From Hyphomonadaceae bacterium BRH_c29 (GTDB lineage Bacteria; Pseudomonadota; Alphaproteobacteria; Caulobacterales; Hyphomonadaceae), in the NCBI GenBank assembly GCA_000961695.1, contig LADW01000032.1, positions 141,240 to 205,239 of the forward strand: 64,000 nucleotides of DNA, in the 5' to 3' direction. Shown here one piece after another: positions 44,233 through 53,096 of this stretch. Below the pieces are notes generated by a model that saw only the letters and a program-made list of their open reading frames with translations, searched no databases and was not told the DNA's origin. Positions within the stretch are counted from its first letter, which is position 1, and each line of letters begins with the position of its first letter. Made by a program: the position numbers and the translations under genes.

Positions 44233-45395
44233 GGGCGGGTGTCCATCAGGTTGCGGGCGACGACCATGCGGTGCACTTCCGATGGTCCGTCATAAATACG
44301 CATGTTGCGGATGCGACCGGCAAAGAGGTGCAGCGGCATCTCCTTTGTCATGCCCATCGCGCCGAAACATTGCATGGCATTGTCGATGATTTCCTGCGCC
44401 ATTTCCGTGGCGAAGAACTTGATCATGGAGATTTCTGTGCGCACGTCACGGCCCTGATCGATCTTCCAGGCGCAGTCATAGGCCATCAGGCGCGCGGCGT
44501 GGATTTTCGCGGCGCCATCCGCGACCCACCACTGGATAGACTGGCGCTCAGAAAGCTTGTGACCGAAGGTTTTTCGCTGAGGGGCGTATGCGCGCATCAT
44601 GTCGAGCGCGCGCTGGGCCGCTCCGATGCACCAGGCCGCCATTTCCATGCGCCTGGTGCCCAAGCGCACCTGCATCGGCCCAAAGCCCTGTCCTTCCTCG
44701 CCCAGCAATTTCCAGCCGGGAATACGGCAGTCCTCAAGCGTCACTTCATAAGTGAACTCACCGCCCAGCATCGGAATGCGCCGCAACACGTTGAAGCCCG
44801 GCGTGTCCCGGTCGACCAGGAAGGCCGACATGCCACCCCGGGCCTTCTTTTCCTTGTCTGTGATGGCCATCAGGATCGTGAAGTCAGCCTCGGCGGCCCG
44901 TGTGATCCAGATCTTTCGGCCATTGATGATCCAGTCATCGCCGTCACGCACAGCCCGCGTGATCATGCCGGATGGATCGGCCCCGGCGCCTGGTTCTGAT
45001 ATGCCAATAGCGGAGATGGTTTCACCGCGCGCATAGGGTTCAAGATAGGCCTTGCGCTGCTGCTCATTCACGGCGGTCATGAGCATGCGCAAATTGGGGG
45101 AGTCTGGCGGCAGGGTGTAGGTCGCGACAGTGGACCCCAGCGCCTCATTCACAGCCACAAGCGCGACATGCGGCATGCCCATGCCGCCGGCATCTTCCGG
45201 TGCATCGAGGCTCCACAAGCCCATATCATTTGAAACCTTGTCGAGCCGCTTTCGCTCGTCGGCGGTGAGATAGGCGCCCTGTCCGTTGGCTTCGCGCTCC
45301 AGCACTGCGCCTTCCAGGGGCATCAGTTCGTCCCGGACGAAACGCTGGACCAGGTCCGCCAGCATCCTGTGCTCTTCGGCCAGTTCGAAATCCAT
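44229..45395 (-). CDS. Acyl-CoA dehydrogenase (ACAD10/11-like)
   Basis: 388 residues from the ATG at 45395, which has GGAGGAGC 5-6 bases upstream; the frame is open to 45467. FAD and acyl-CoA marks: ISEPGAGADPSGM, WIINGRKIWIT, and GPMQVRLGTRRMEMA. The catalytic-base position reads YDGPSEVHR, with Asp in place of the usual Glu (YEG), as in the ACAD10/11 branch. It catalyses alpha,beta-dehydrogenation of an acyl-CoA of unknown chain, possibly hydroxylated or branched. Translated with the crotonase. Confidence 0.88.
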   Translation of the reverse strand: MDFELAEEHRMLADLVQRFVRDELMPLEGAVLEREANGQGAYLTADERKRLDKVSNDMGLWSLDAPEDAGGMGMPHVALVAVNEALGSTVATYTLPPDSPNLRMLMTAVNEQQRKAYLEPYARGETISAIGISEPGAGADPSGMITRAVRDGDDWIINGRKIWITRAAEADFTILMAITDKEKKARGGMSAFLVDRDTPGFNVLRRIPMLGGEFTYEVTLEDCRIPGWKLLGEEGQGFGPMQVRLGTRRMEMAAWCIGAAQRALDMMRAYAPQRKTFGHKLSERQSIQWWVADGAAKIHAARLMAYDCAWKIDQGRDVRTEISMIKFFATEMAQEIIDNAMQCFGAMGMTKEMPLHLFAGRIRNMRIYDGPSEVHRMVVARNLMDTRP

Positions 45396-45774
45396 CTGAT
45401 GCTCCTCCGGGGCGTCTCTTCGGGCGGCCTCTGACGCCAGAACGCCACAAGGGACAGAGTCGGGCAAGTCGGTGGAAGCCGTGACCTAACGGAAGGCCGA
45501 TCAGAAGGTAATCGTTCCAAGGGTCTGGAACCCGCCAGGTTTCTGCCTTATCGAGGATTCGAGGTGGGGCCGACAGCTGCAAAGCTGGAGGGAAGGGAAA
45601 CTTTGGACATGAACAAGACTGACGGCCAGCCATGTATTTCGTCAGGCCCGGAGGGATTTCCTTCAGAGGCTGACCCATTCGGGCGCCCGCTTGGAAAGCG
45701 GCGAATGGAAGCCCGCCTTTTCTCTGCTTGGTCCACCGCTCTCATAAATATTTACGCACATCCTGGAGTTCTGA
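45396..45774. other. Divergent intergenic region, acyl-CoA dehydrogenase / NTF2-like gene
   Basis: 379 bases. I see no convincing gene; a short plus-strand frame (45609-45791) lacks any recognisable protein features. An inverted repeat GTTCCA-N6-TGGAAC at 45514-45531 may be an operator. TGGAG stands before the ATG at 45775. Confidence 0.5.
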
Positions 45775-46218
45775 ATGCCCGCTCTCGATAGTCGAGCCAT
45801 CATGAAAACGCATTATGATGTGATTTCCCAACCCTGTGGAGCGCGCGACTGGGATGCCTTGCGCGAACTGTATCATCCCAGGGCGACCATGACCCGCACG
45901 GGCGTGGCAATTGAATCGCTCCCTACAGACCAATGCATGACGTTCGACGAATATGTCGAGAACGCGGAAGCCTGTCTTGCGGGCGCGATCTTCAAGGAAT
46001 TTGAGATCGGTCATGACTGCGCTCAGTTCGGAGCGGTGGCCCAGATCCGCAGCACGTATGAAACCGTTTACCTTGTTGGCGATCGCGAGATCCGGGCGCG
46101 CGGCGTCAATTTCCTGACGCTCGCCCGTCTCGACGGACGCTGGCAAATTATCACGATTGCCTGGGACAATGAGCGCGCTGGATTGACGATACCCGACGAA
46201 TGGCTGGACGAGGCCTGA
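45775..46218 (+). CDS. NTF2-like/SnoaL-type small protein
   Basis: 147 residues of the cone-shaped NTF2 fold: N-terminal helices with RDWDALRELYHPRATMT, a central helix (MTFDEYVENAEACLAG) and C-terminal strands (INFLTLARLDGRWQIITIA-type, here VNFLTLARL and WQIITIAWD). The fold serves as isomerase, dehydratase or binding protein. No clear catalytic set is visible. It is divergent from the acyl-CoA dehydrogenase and stands 198 bases before the symporter. Confidence 0.8.
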   Translation: MPALDSRAIMKTHYDVISQPCGARDWDALRELYHPRATMTRTGVAIESLPTDQCMTFDEYVENAEACLAGAIFKEFEIGHDCAQFGAVAQIRSTYETVYLVGDREIRARGVNFLTLARLDGRWQIITIAWDNERAGLTIPDEWLDEA

Positions 46219-46348
46219 ACTCATTTTCAGACGCCGATAACATTGCCACTCTATCGTAGAGGTTGCGCGACGCGAAATCCGCAGCTTGCAATAACACCGG
46301 ATGTGCTGAATGCTTTGGGCAAGGCCCCGCAGACGGGTCACCGTGGTT

Positions 46349-46365
46349 TCAGGCGAGGGGCCTGA
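46349..46365 (+). other. Leader hairpin before the symporter gene
   Basis: Arms TCAGGC and GCCTGA pair around GAGGG, within a GC-rich leader that has an outer CCGTGG/CCACCGG pairing possibility (46341-46384). It could be a leader structure or chance in GC-rich DNA. No riboswitch family is recognised. Confidence 0.3.
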
Positions 46366-46416
46366 GGGAAGGCGGCGGCCACCGGCGCTTTCCTGTTTGG
46401 AGGAGCGCTGCCCGGC

Positions 46417-48384
46417 ATGAGCCTGCACCCGGTCGATAGCCTCATCATTGTTGCCTATATCGGCCTCACCTTGTTCCTCGGGTTGTGGATATCGAACCGG
46501 GCGACAAAAGGCCTTCGCAGCTATTTTCTCGGCGGCAACAAGCTGCCCTGGTATGCCCTCGGCCTGTCCAATGCTTCCGGGATGTTCGACGTTGCCGGGA
46601 CGATGTGGATCGTGTCGCTGCTGTTCGTATATGGCTTGAAAAGCATCTGGATCCCCTGGCTCTGGCCGGTGTTCAACCAGATTTTCCTGATGGTCTTCCT
46701 GTCAATCTGGATGCGTCGCTCAGGCGTGATGACCGGGGCGGAATGGATCACCTTCCGCTTTGGCGATGGACCGTCTGCCCGACTGAGTCACCTGATCGTG
46801 GTTATCTTCGCCCTGATTATGGTTCTGGCCTACATGGCCTACGGTTTCCTCGGCATTGGAAAGCTGGCTGCCCAGTTCCTGCCGCTCGATCTGGCCTCGA
46901 TCCTCCATCTCGGCGTGTTCATTCCGGCGGAGGTCGCCGCCGACCCAGCCGGCGTTGACTACGCTGCGGCCATGGGCGGACTCAACGAGAAGGCCTGGGG
47001 CGCGTTTATCGTCATGTTAACGGCCGCCTATGTCATCAAGGGTGGCATGTATTCGGTCGTGTTCACGGAAGTCATGCAGTTCGCGGTCATGACCGTCGCC
47101 TCCGTAGGAATCGCCATCGTGGCCATGGCGCATGTCTCGCCAGAAGCGTTGCGCGCAGCCATCCCGGAGGGCTGGACCAATCCCTTTTTCGGCTGGAAAC
47201 TCGGGCTCGACTGGTCAGACCTCTTGCCATCCGCGAACGACAAGATCGCCAATGAAGGCTACTCCTTGTTTGGCATATTCTTCATGCTGGTTCTGCTGAA
47301 GGGGGTTTTCACGTCTCTGGCAGGGCCAGCACCCAACTATGACATGCAGCGGATACTCTCGGCGCGCTCGCCTGTGGAGGCGGCGAAGATGAGCGGCCTT
47401 GTCAGCCTGGTGCTGAATTTTCCACGCTACATGATGATCACGGGCCTGACCGTTCTGGCGCTGGTCTATTTCAGCTCGGATCTGCGGGCCATGGGCTCAG
47501 AAGCCGACTATGAAGCCATCCTGCCCTTCGCGTTGAGGGAGTTCATTCCCGTCGGGTTGCTTGGCCTCTCGCTGGCGGGCCTGCTGGCAGCCTTCATGTC
47601 CAGCTTTGCGGCGCCTCTGAACGCCGCGCCAGCTTATGTCGTCAATGATATTTATCGCAAATACATGCGGCCGAACGCACCGGAAAAGGTCTACCTTCGC
47701 CTGTCTTACCTGGTGTCGATCATCTTTGTGCTGACCGGAACCTGTGTGGGCCTTTTCCTCAGCAGTATCGACAATTTCGTGAACTGGATCACAGCGGGTC
47801 TTTATGGAGGCTACACGGCGGCAAATGTCGTGAAATGGTATTGGTGGAGGATGAACGGCTATGGCTATTTCTACGGGATGCTGGCCGGCATCGCGTTCGC
47901 ACTGATCCTTGGTCTGCCACATGCCCAACTCGCCGCCATCGGTGTGCCGCTCTGGCTGTTGAACCCGCTGAATGCGTTCCCGTTCTTCTTTCTCGCCTGC
48001 ATAGCCGCAGTTGTGATCGGATCGCTCACAACCCGGCCAACTGACATGAGCACACTCGGAAAGTTCTACCTGCGCACCCGTCCATGGGGCTTCTGGAAAC
48101 CGGTGCGCGAGGCGCTGGCTGCTGAGGGAAGGACTGTGTCGAAGAACCGTGATTTCGGTCGTGACATGGTCAACGTGGCAGTGGGCATTGTCTGGCAGAC
48201 CGCCCTTATCGCTCTGCCGGTTTTCCTCGTGTTGCGGCACTGGACAGGAACCGTCTTGTCCCTGCTGATTGTGGTGGTGACGGCCGTCTTCCTGAAGCGC
48301 AACTGGTATGATCGGCTTCAGGATTATCCTGAAGACTTTGTTCCAGACACCGAGTCCGGCGTCGAAGGCGCTGCGCTGTCATGA
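46417..48384 (+). CDS. Sodium:solute symporter (SSS/SLC5 family)
   Basis: 655 residues with about 13-14 membrane segments. N-terminal SSS mark YFLGGNKLPWYALGLSNASG, then further family segments AAYVIKGGMYSVVFTEVMQF and GLLAAFMSSFAAPLNAAPAY. Preceded by GGAGGAG. It overlaps the GH3 gene by 4 bases, so it probably imports a glucoside or oligosaccharide for that enzyme. Confidence 0.9.
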   Translation: MSLHPVDSLIIVAYIGLTLFLGLWISNRATKGLRSYFLGGNKLPWYALGLSNASGMFDVAGTMWIVSLLFVYGLKSIWIPWLWPVFNQIFLMVFLSIWMRRSGVMTGAEWITFRFGDGPSARLSHLIVVIFALIMVLAYMAYGFLGIGKLAAQFLPLDLASILHLGVFIPAEVAADPAGVDYAAAMGGLNEKAWGAFIVMLTAAYVIKGGMYSVVFTEVMQFAVMTVASVGIAIVAMAHVSPEALRAAIPEGWTNPFFGWKLGLDWSDLLPSANDKIANEGYSLFGIFFMLVLLKGVFTSLAGPAPNYDMQRILSARSPVEAAKMSGLVSLVLNFPRYMMITGLTVLALVYFSSDLRAMGSEADYEAILPFALREFIPVGLLGLSLAGLLAAFMSSFAAPLNAAPAYVVNDIYRKYMRPNAPEKVYLRLSYLVSIIFVLTGTCVGLFLSSIDNFVNWITAGLYGGYTAANVVKWYWWRMNGYGYFYGMLAGIAFALILGLPHAQLAAIGVPLWLLNPLNAFPFFFLACIAAVVIGSLTTRPTDMSTLGKFYLRTRPWGFWKPVREALAAEGRTVSKNRDFGRDMVNVAVGIVWQTALIALPVFLVLRHWTGTVLSLLIVVVTAVFLKRNWYDRLQDYPEDFVPDTESGVEGAALS

Positions 48385-50804
48385 ACAAGATCAAGCGCGA
48401 ACTGAAAAGCAAAGCCCGGTTGCACCTGGACGACTGGCCAATTGTGCATCCGCCAACGCGGATCGATTTGCAAACCGAGTTGTGGATCGACGCCGTCCTC
48501 AACACCATGACGCTGGCTCAGAAAGTCGGGCAGGTGGTGCAAGCTGATATTCCGTCCGTGACGCCGGAAGAAGTGGCTGAATATCATCTCGGCTCTGTCC
48601 TGAACGGCGGTAACTCATCCCCCGGTGGTCGCATCCGGGCAGCTCCTGAGGAGTGGTTGGCTCTGGCGGATGCCTACTGGCTCGCCTCATTCAAGGAAAA
48701 CGGAACGGGCATTCCGGTTATCTGGGGTACGGATGCCGTGCACGGACACAACAATGTGGTCGGCGCCACAATTTTTCCGCACAATATCGGCCTTGGAGCC
48801 GCGAATGACGAAAATCTCGTGGAGCGTATTGGCCGGGTCACTGCCATCGAGATGCGCGCAACGGGAATAGAATGGACCTTCGCGCCAACGCTCGCCGTCA
48901 CCCGGGATGATCGATGGGGGCGGACCTACGAATCCTATTCGGAAGTTCCCGAAATCGTTGCGAACCTCGGCGCGGCGCTAGTTCGCGGATTGCAAGGTGA
49001 TCCGGCATCCGGGGAATTTCTCGGCCCTGACCATGTGATTGCAACCGCTAAACACTTCCTGGGTGACGGTGGAACAACCGGTGGCCGGGATCAGGGCGAA
49101 ACAGAGGGGACGGAAAGCGACCTGCGCAATATTCACGCGCCCGGATATGTGAGCGCTATCCAGTCCGGCGTGCAGACCGTTATGGCCTCCTATTCCAGCT
49201 GGCAGGGACAAAAGATGCATGGCTTCACCGACGCCATGACGGGCTTACTGAAAGGCCGATGGAACTTTGATGGCTTTATCGTCGGTGACTGGAACGCGCA
49301 CGGCCAGCTTGAAGGATGTACCGAGACCGACTGCCCGGATGCTCTGCTCGCCGGCCTCGACATGTACATGGCTCCTGACAGCTGGAAGGGGCTAATCGAG
49401 ACGCTCACACGGCAGGTCGGGGACGGCACAATACCGATAGCTCGGCTGGACGACGCCGTGCGCCGTATCCTGCGCGTCAAAAAGCGGCTTGGTCTGTTCG
49501 ACCAGCCAAGGCCCAGTCACCGGAAATGGGCAGGTGAGTTTAATATGCTTGGTTGCGAAGCGCATTCTGCTCTGGCGGATGAAGCGGTGCGAAAGTCGTC
49601 CGTCCTTCTGAAGAACGCCAACGGGCTTTTGCCGCTTTATCCGGAACAGCATGTTCTTGTCGTCGGTGAGGCAGCGGATGACATTGGCGCCGCGTGCGGA
49701 GGATGGTCGCTCAGCTGGCAGGGGGGCGGTCTGCAGAAGGCCGAATACCCACACGCAGAAACTTTGCTCGACGGCGTGAAGCGGATCGTGGGTCAGGCGA
49801 GCGGCACGGTCGAATACTCCGCCGATGGACGTTTCAATTCACTGCCCGATGTGGCCATCGTCGTATTCGGGGAAGAGCCCTATGCCGAGTTCCGGGGTGA
49901 CCTCGAGACGCTGGATTTCTGCCCGGGTGAAACGCGCGAAGCTGAACGGATGCGCCGGTTCCGCGACGCGGGAATCCCGGTTGTCGCAGTGTTCTATTCC
50001 GGACGCCCGCTTTGGGTGAACCCGGAGCTGAACGCCAGCGACGCTTTCATCGCAGCTTTCCTGCCCGGCACGCGCGCGGGCGCGCTGGCAGACCAGATCT
50101 TTGCGGATCGCAGCGGCTTGGCACTGCATGACTTTACCGGACGGCTGTCCTTTTCCTGGCCATGTGATGCTGACCAATATCGTCTCAATTCGGGAGATGC
50201 CGACTACGATCCATTGTTTCCGCTCGGGTTCGGATTATCCCTCGGTGATCCATGTGCGTTCGAACAACTTCACGAAGAGGGACTGAAAGCGAGTGCAGAC
50301 CGTTTAAGGATATTTGATCAGGGGCGTCTGGTCGGGAGCTGGGCGCTGATGCTCGAAGGCGATGCCGGTCTATTCGCATGGGCCCCGGGAGGGCCCCTAG
50401 CCCCCGGCTCGCCAATCCTTGCTCGTCTTGTCGATCATGGAAGGCAAGAGAACGCGTTGTCATTGGAATGGAGCGAGGCTGGCGCTGCCGTTTTCCGGCA
50501 CGACCCCATGGACATGACTCGTGAGAGCGTTGGAGACTTTCACCTGAGCGTGAATTTTATTGCTGACGCCGCCATCACAAATCGTCTCAAGGTCTCGCTC
50601 CTGTCAGAGCAGGGCGAAACGCCGATCACTGGAGCGGGATTGACGCTTTCATCTGACGGAAACGAGCACCACATGTATATCTCCCTCAAGAACGCACCGG
50701 GCCTCGGAGCGGATTTGACGGATTTCACGGGCTTGCGGCTCGAGTTGGATCAGCCGGGCATTCTGATCCTGACGCGGGTCGTGTTTGAGATGATCACCAC
50801 TTGA
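48381..50804 (+). CDS. GH3 beta-glucosidase/exoglucanase without signal peptide
   Basis: 807 residues. Substrate-site marks PVIWGTDAVHGHNN and ATAKHFLGDGGT; the nucleophile Asp is in FIVGDWNAHGQ. The second GH3 domain begins near VRKSSVLLKNANGLLPLY, and a C-terminal beta domain of about 170 residues resembles ExoP-type enzymes. The N-terminus (MNKIKRELKSKARLHL) is charged with no signal peptide, so it acts in the cytoplasm on sugars brought in by the symporter. ExoP-type relatives are usually exported, so the location is a point of note. Confidence 0.9.
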   Translation: MNKIKRELKSKARLHLDDWPIVHPPTRIDLQTELWIDAVLNTMTLAQKVGQVVQADIPSVTPEEVAEYHLGSVLNGGNSSPGGRIRAAPEEWLALADAYWLASFKENGTGIPVIWGTDAVHGHNNVVGATIFPHNIGLGAANDENLVERIGRVTAIEMRATGIEWTFAPTLAVTRDDRWGRTYESYSEVPEIVANLGAALVRGLQGDPASGEFLGPDHVIATAKHFLGDGGTTGGRDQGETEGTESDLRNIHAPGYVSAIQSGVQTVMASYSSWQGQKMHGFTDAMTGLLKGRWNFDGFIVGDWNAHGQLEGCTETDCPDALLAGLDMYMAPDSWKGLIETLTRQVGDGTIPIARLDDAVRRILRVKKRLGLFDQPRPSHRKWAGEFNMLGCEAHSALADEAVRKSSVLLKNANGLLPLYPEQHVLVVGEAADDIGAACGGWSLSWQGGGLQKAEYPHAETLLDGVKRIVGQASGTVEYSADGRFNSLPDVAIVVFGEEPYAEFRGDLETLDFCPGETREAERMRRFRDAGIPVVAVFYSGRPLWVNPELNASDAFIAAFLPGTRAGALADQIFADRSGLALHDFTGRLSFSWPCDADQYRLNSGDADYDPLFPLGFGLSLGDPCAFEQLHEEGLKASADRLRIFDQGRLVGSWALMLEGDAGLFAWAPGGPLAPGSPILARLVDHGRQENALSLEWSEAGAAVFRHDPMDMTRESVGDFHLSVNFIADAAITNRLKVSLLSEQGETPITGAGLTLSSDGNEHHMYISLKNAPGLGADLTDFTGLRLELDQPGILILTRVVFEMITT

Positions 50805-50810
50805 ATGAGA

Positions 50811-50843
50811 TGAGGGCATGAACGCTCACGCGCCATGCCCTCA
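50811..50843. terminator. Hairpin between the converging GH3 and ychF genes
   Basis: Arms TGAGGGCATG and CATGCCCTCA (10 pairs) around 13 bases. No T-run follows on either strand, so it may be a weak or Rho-assisted bidirectional terminator. Confidence 0.55.
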
Positions 50844-50887
50844 ATCACATCAAGCTGTTTATTCTGGCAGAGCCAGACAGATATTCC

Positions 50888-51985
50888 TCAGACGTTGAAG
50901 CGGAACAGCATCACGTCGCCATCCTGGACAATGTATTCCTTGCCTTCGGATCGCATCTTGCCAGCTTCCTTCGCGCCGGTTTCTCCATCGAAGGCGACAT
51001 AGTCGGCAAAGGGGATGGTTTCGGCGCGGATAAAACCCTTTTCGAAATCACCGTGGATCACACCGGCAGCTTTCGGCGCGGTCCAGCCCTTGCGGATGGT
51101 CCAGGCGCGCGACTCTTTCGGTCCCACGGTGAAGTAGGTCTGGAGGTCCAGCAGGTCGTAACCGGCATGGATGAGGCGCGTCAGGCCTGGTTCTTCGAGA
51201 CCCAATGTTTCGAGGAACTCGGTCCGGTCAGGCTCGTCCAGCATGGCGAGTTCGGATTCGATCTGGGCGGAAATCACCACGCTGATGGCGCCTTCTTCCT
51301 TGGCGCGTTCTTCCACACGTTGGGAATAGGCATTGCCGGTCGCGGCGCTCGCTTCGTCCACGTTGGCGACGAACAGGATCGGTTTCGAGGTCAGCAGCTG
51401 CAGCATGTTCCAGGCTTTGAGGTCATCTTTCGGAACATCGGCGCGGCGGGCCGGGCGGCCTTCTTTCAGTTCGGCCAAGGCAAGGTCAATCAGGGCAACC
51501 TGCGCCTTGGCTTCCTTGTCGCCGGAATTGGCCTTTTTGATCACGTTCTGCTTGCGCTTCTCGAGGCTTTCGAGGTCCGCCAGCATCAGCTCGGTTTCGA
51601 CGATCTCATAGTCGGCAACAGGATCGATCATGCCGCGCACGTGCGTGATGTCGTCATTGTCGAAGCAGCGCAGAACATAGATGATCGCGTCGGTTTCGCG
51701 GATATTGGCCAGGAACTTGTTGCCGAGGCCTTCGCCCTGGCTGGCGCCCTCGACGAGGCCGGCAATGTCCACGAAGTTCATACGCGCCGGAATGATTTCT
51801 TTCGAGCCAGCAGCCTTGGCCAAAGCGGCCAGGCGCGGTTCTGGCACAGCCACCTCGCCCACGTTCGGCTCGATGGTACAGAACGGGTAATTGGCTGCTT
51901 GCGCAGCGGCCGTTTGCGTGAGGGCATTGAACAGCGTGGATTTACCAACATTTGGCAGGCCCACGATTCCGCATTTGAAGCCCAT
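50888..51985 (-). CDS. ychF: Ribosome-binding ATPase YchF
   Basis: 365 residues. I chose the ATG at 51985, with GGGAGG 6 bases upstream. G1 GLPNVGKSTLFNALT, G3 VDIAGLVEGASQGEGLGNKF, and NVDE in place of the usual NKxD G4, the mark of YchF proteins that prefer ATP. A TGS-like C-terminal domain starts with YFTVGPKESRAWTI. A universally conserved ATPase linked to ribosomes and stress. Confidence 0.96.
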   Translation of the reverse strand: MGFKCGIVGLPNVGKSTLFNALTQTAAAQAANYPFCTIEPNVGEVAVPEPRLAALAKAAGSKEIIPARMNFVDIAGLVEGASQGEGLGNKFLANIRETDAIIYVLRCFDNDDITHVRGMIDPVADYEIVETELMLADLESLEKRKQNVIKKANSGDKEAKAQVALIDLALAELKEGRPARRADVPKDDLKAWNMLQLLTSKPILFVANVDEASAATGNAYSQRVEERAKEEGAISVVISAQIESELAMLDEPDRTEFLETLGLEEPGLTRLIHAGYDLLDLQTYFTVGPKESRAWTIRKGWTAPKAAGVIHGDFEKGFIRAETIPFADYVAFDGETGAKEAGKMRSEGKEYIVQDGDVMLFRFNV

Positions 51986-52131
51986 TCCGGCCTCCCTAAA
52001 CTTAGATTTCGAGGGGGCCATAGCTCTATTCCCGCAGGAAAAACAGGCGGTTTTCTCTCCTGACAGCGGAATTGGGTGTTCAACAGGGGGGCTTTGAGTA
52101 AGGTTGGCCCGCTAAATGCAAGGCAACACGC

Positions 52132-53094
52132 ATGGCTTATGACGTTTTTCTTGTAACTGTACCGGATGATTTCGACTTGGCGAAGCTTGTCGCCCGTCGT
52201 CTCCGCTCGCTCAAATTCACCGTTCGGTTCAATCAGAAACAAGCGTCAGGCGACACATTTGACGCCAAGGACGCACGAGACGCCGGAAATTCCGGCAATA
52301 TGCTGGTCCTCTGGTCCGAAAACTCGGTCAAGGATGACTGGGTTCGCGCGGCGGCCGCCGTCGGCAATTCGCGTGATGGCGTGCTGGTTCATGCTGGCGC
52401 AGACAAGACCATCCCGTACGAGCCCTATCGCAAGATGAAGCGCTTCTCTCTGGAGGGGATGACATCGCGCAAGATGCCGGAAGGCTTCTACAAACTGGTC
52501 GAGGAACTCGCCGTACGCACCGGCCGGGCCGATCTGCGCGAGTGGATGAAATTCAGCGCGAAGGATGATGAAGGCCGTGAGGCCTGGCTGGAGGCGCATC
52601 CGACTGATCCTTTGGCCCTGGACGCCCGTGCCAAGCGCGAGAAGGCCCTCGGCATCAAGCCTGAGCCAGCAAAACAGGCGTCGGAAGCCGCTACGCTGGC
52701 CGCAAACACGATCAGGAATGGCAACGGAAACGGCAAACCGCCAGCCAAGAGCGGCGTGTCCGCGGCTGTCGCCCGTGCGTCAGCCTCAGCTCGCGCCGCG
52801 CCAACAGTGATTGTCGAGCCGGACGAAGATCCGGTCTATGGAACCTGGACCGTTGCTGCCATTGGCGCAGCCATTCTGGCCATATTCCTGTTCAGCCTTG
52901 TGGTTCGATCGCAGCCGCTGGAACAGGTTCAGGCCAGCCGACCAGCCATTGGCAACGCCCAACCGGTGCTTGCTGCCTGTCCTGCTGGCACCGTGCCGCG
53001 CAACGTAGTGGAATTTCTTGACCCTGCTCCCGCCGACATCGGCATGGGACATGGGCCAATCATCGACGACACGACGCCGCCCGACGATCAGTGA
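52132..53094 (+). CDS. Membrane-anchored TIR-like domain protein
   Basis: 320 residues. Residues about 1-125 look like a TIR domain: YDVFLVTVPDDFDLAKLVAR, GNMLVLWSENSVKDDWVRAA, and a later GVLVHAGADKTIP. The residue four past the conserved Trp70, where NAD-cleaving TIR domains have Glu, is Ala74, so NADase activity is doubtful. A low-complexity Ala/Lys linker follows, then one membrane segment (about residues 237-258) and a short Pro/Asp-rich tail. Ends 2 bases before the converging thioesterase. Role unknown. Confidence 0.75.
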   Translation: MAYDVFLVTVPDDFDLAKLVARRLRSLKFTVRFNQKQASGDTFDAKDARDAGNSGNMLVLWSENSVKDDWVRAAAAVGNSRDGVLVHAGADKTIPYEPYRKMKRFSLEGMTSRKMPEGFYKLVEELAVRTGRADLREWMKFSAKDDEGREAWLEAHPTDPLALDARAKREKALGIKPEPAKQASEAATLAANTIRNGNGNGKPPAKSGVSAAVARASASARAAPTVIVEPDEDPVYGTWTVAAIGAAILAIFLFSLVVRSQPLEQVQASRPAIGNAQPVLAACPAGTVPRNVVEFLDPAPADIGMGHGPIIDDTTPPDDQ

Positions 53095-53096
53095 GA

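Noticed and set aside
45564..45791. Small plus-strand reading frame in the divergent gap
   Set aside because: No ribosome binding site of note, no recognisable protein features, and it runs into the NTF2-like gene in another frame.
46219..46416. Cobalamin riboswitch in the symporter leader
   Set aside because: Only a short GC-rich similarity was seen; the required conserved boxes and the length are missing.
52132..53094. A TIR-based antiphage defence system
   Set aside because: The catalytic Glu position is Ala, neighbours are housekeeping genes (ychF, thioesterase), and no partner sensor gene is present.
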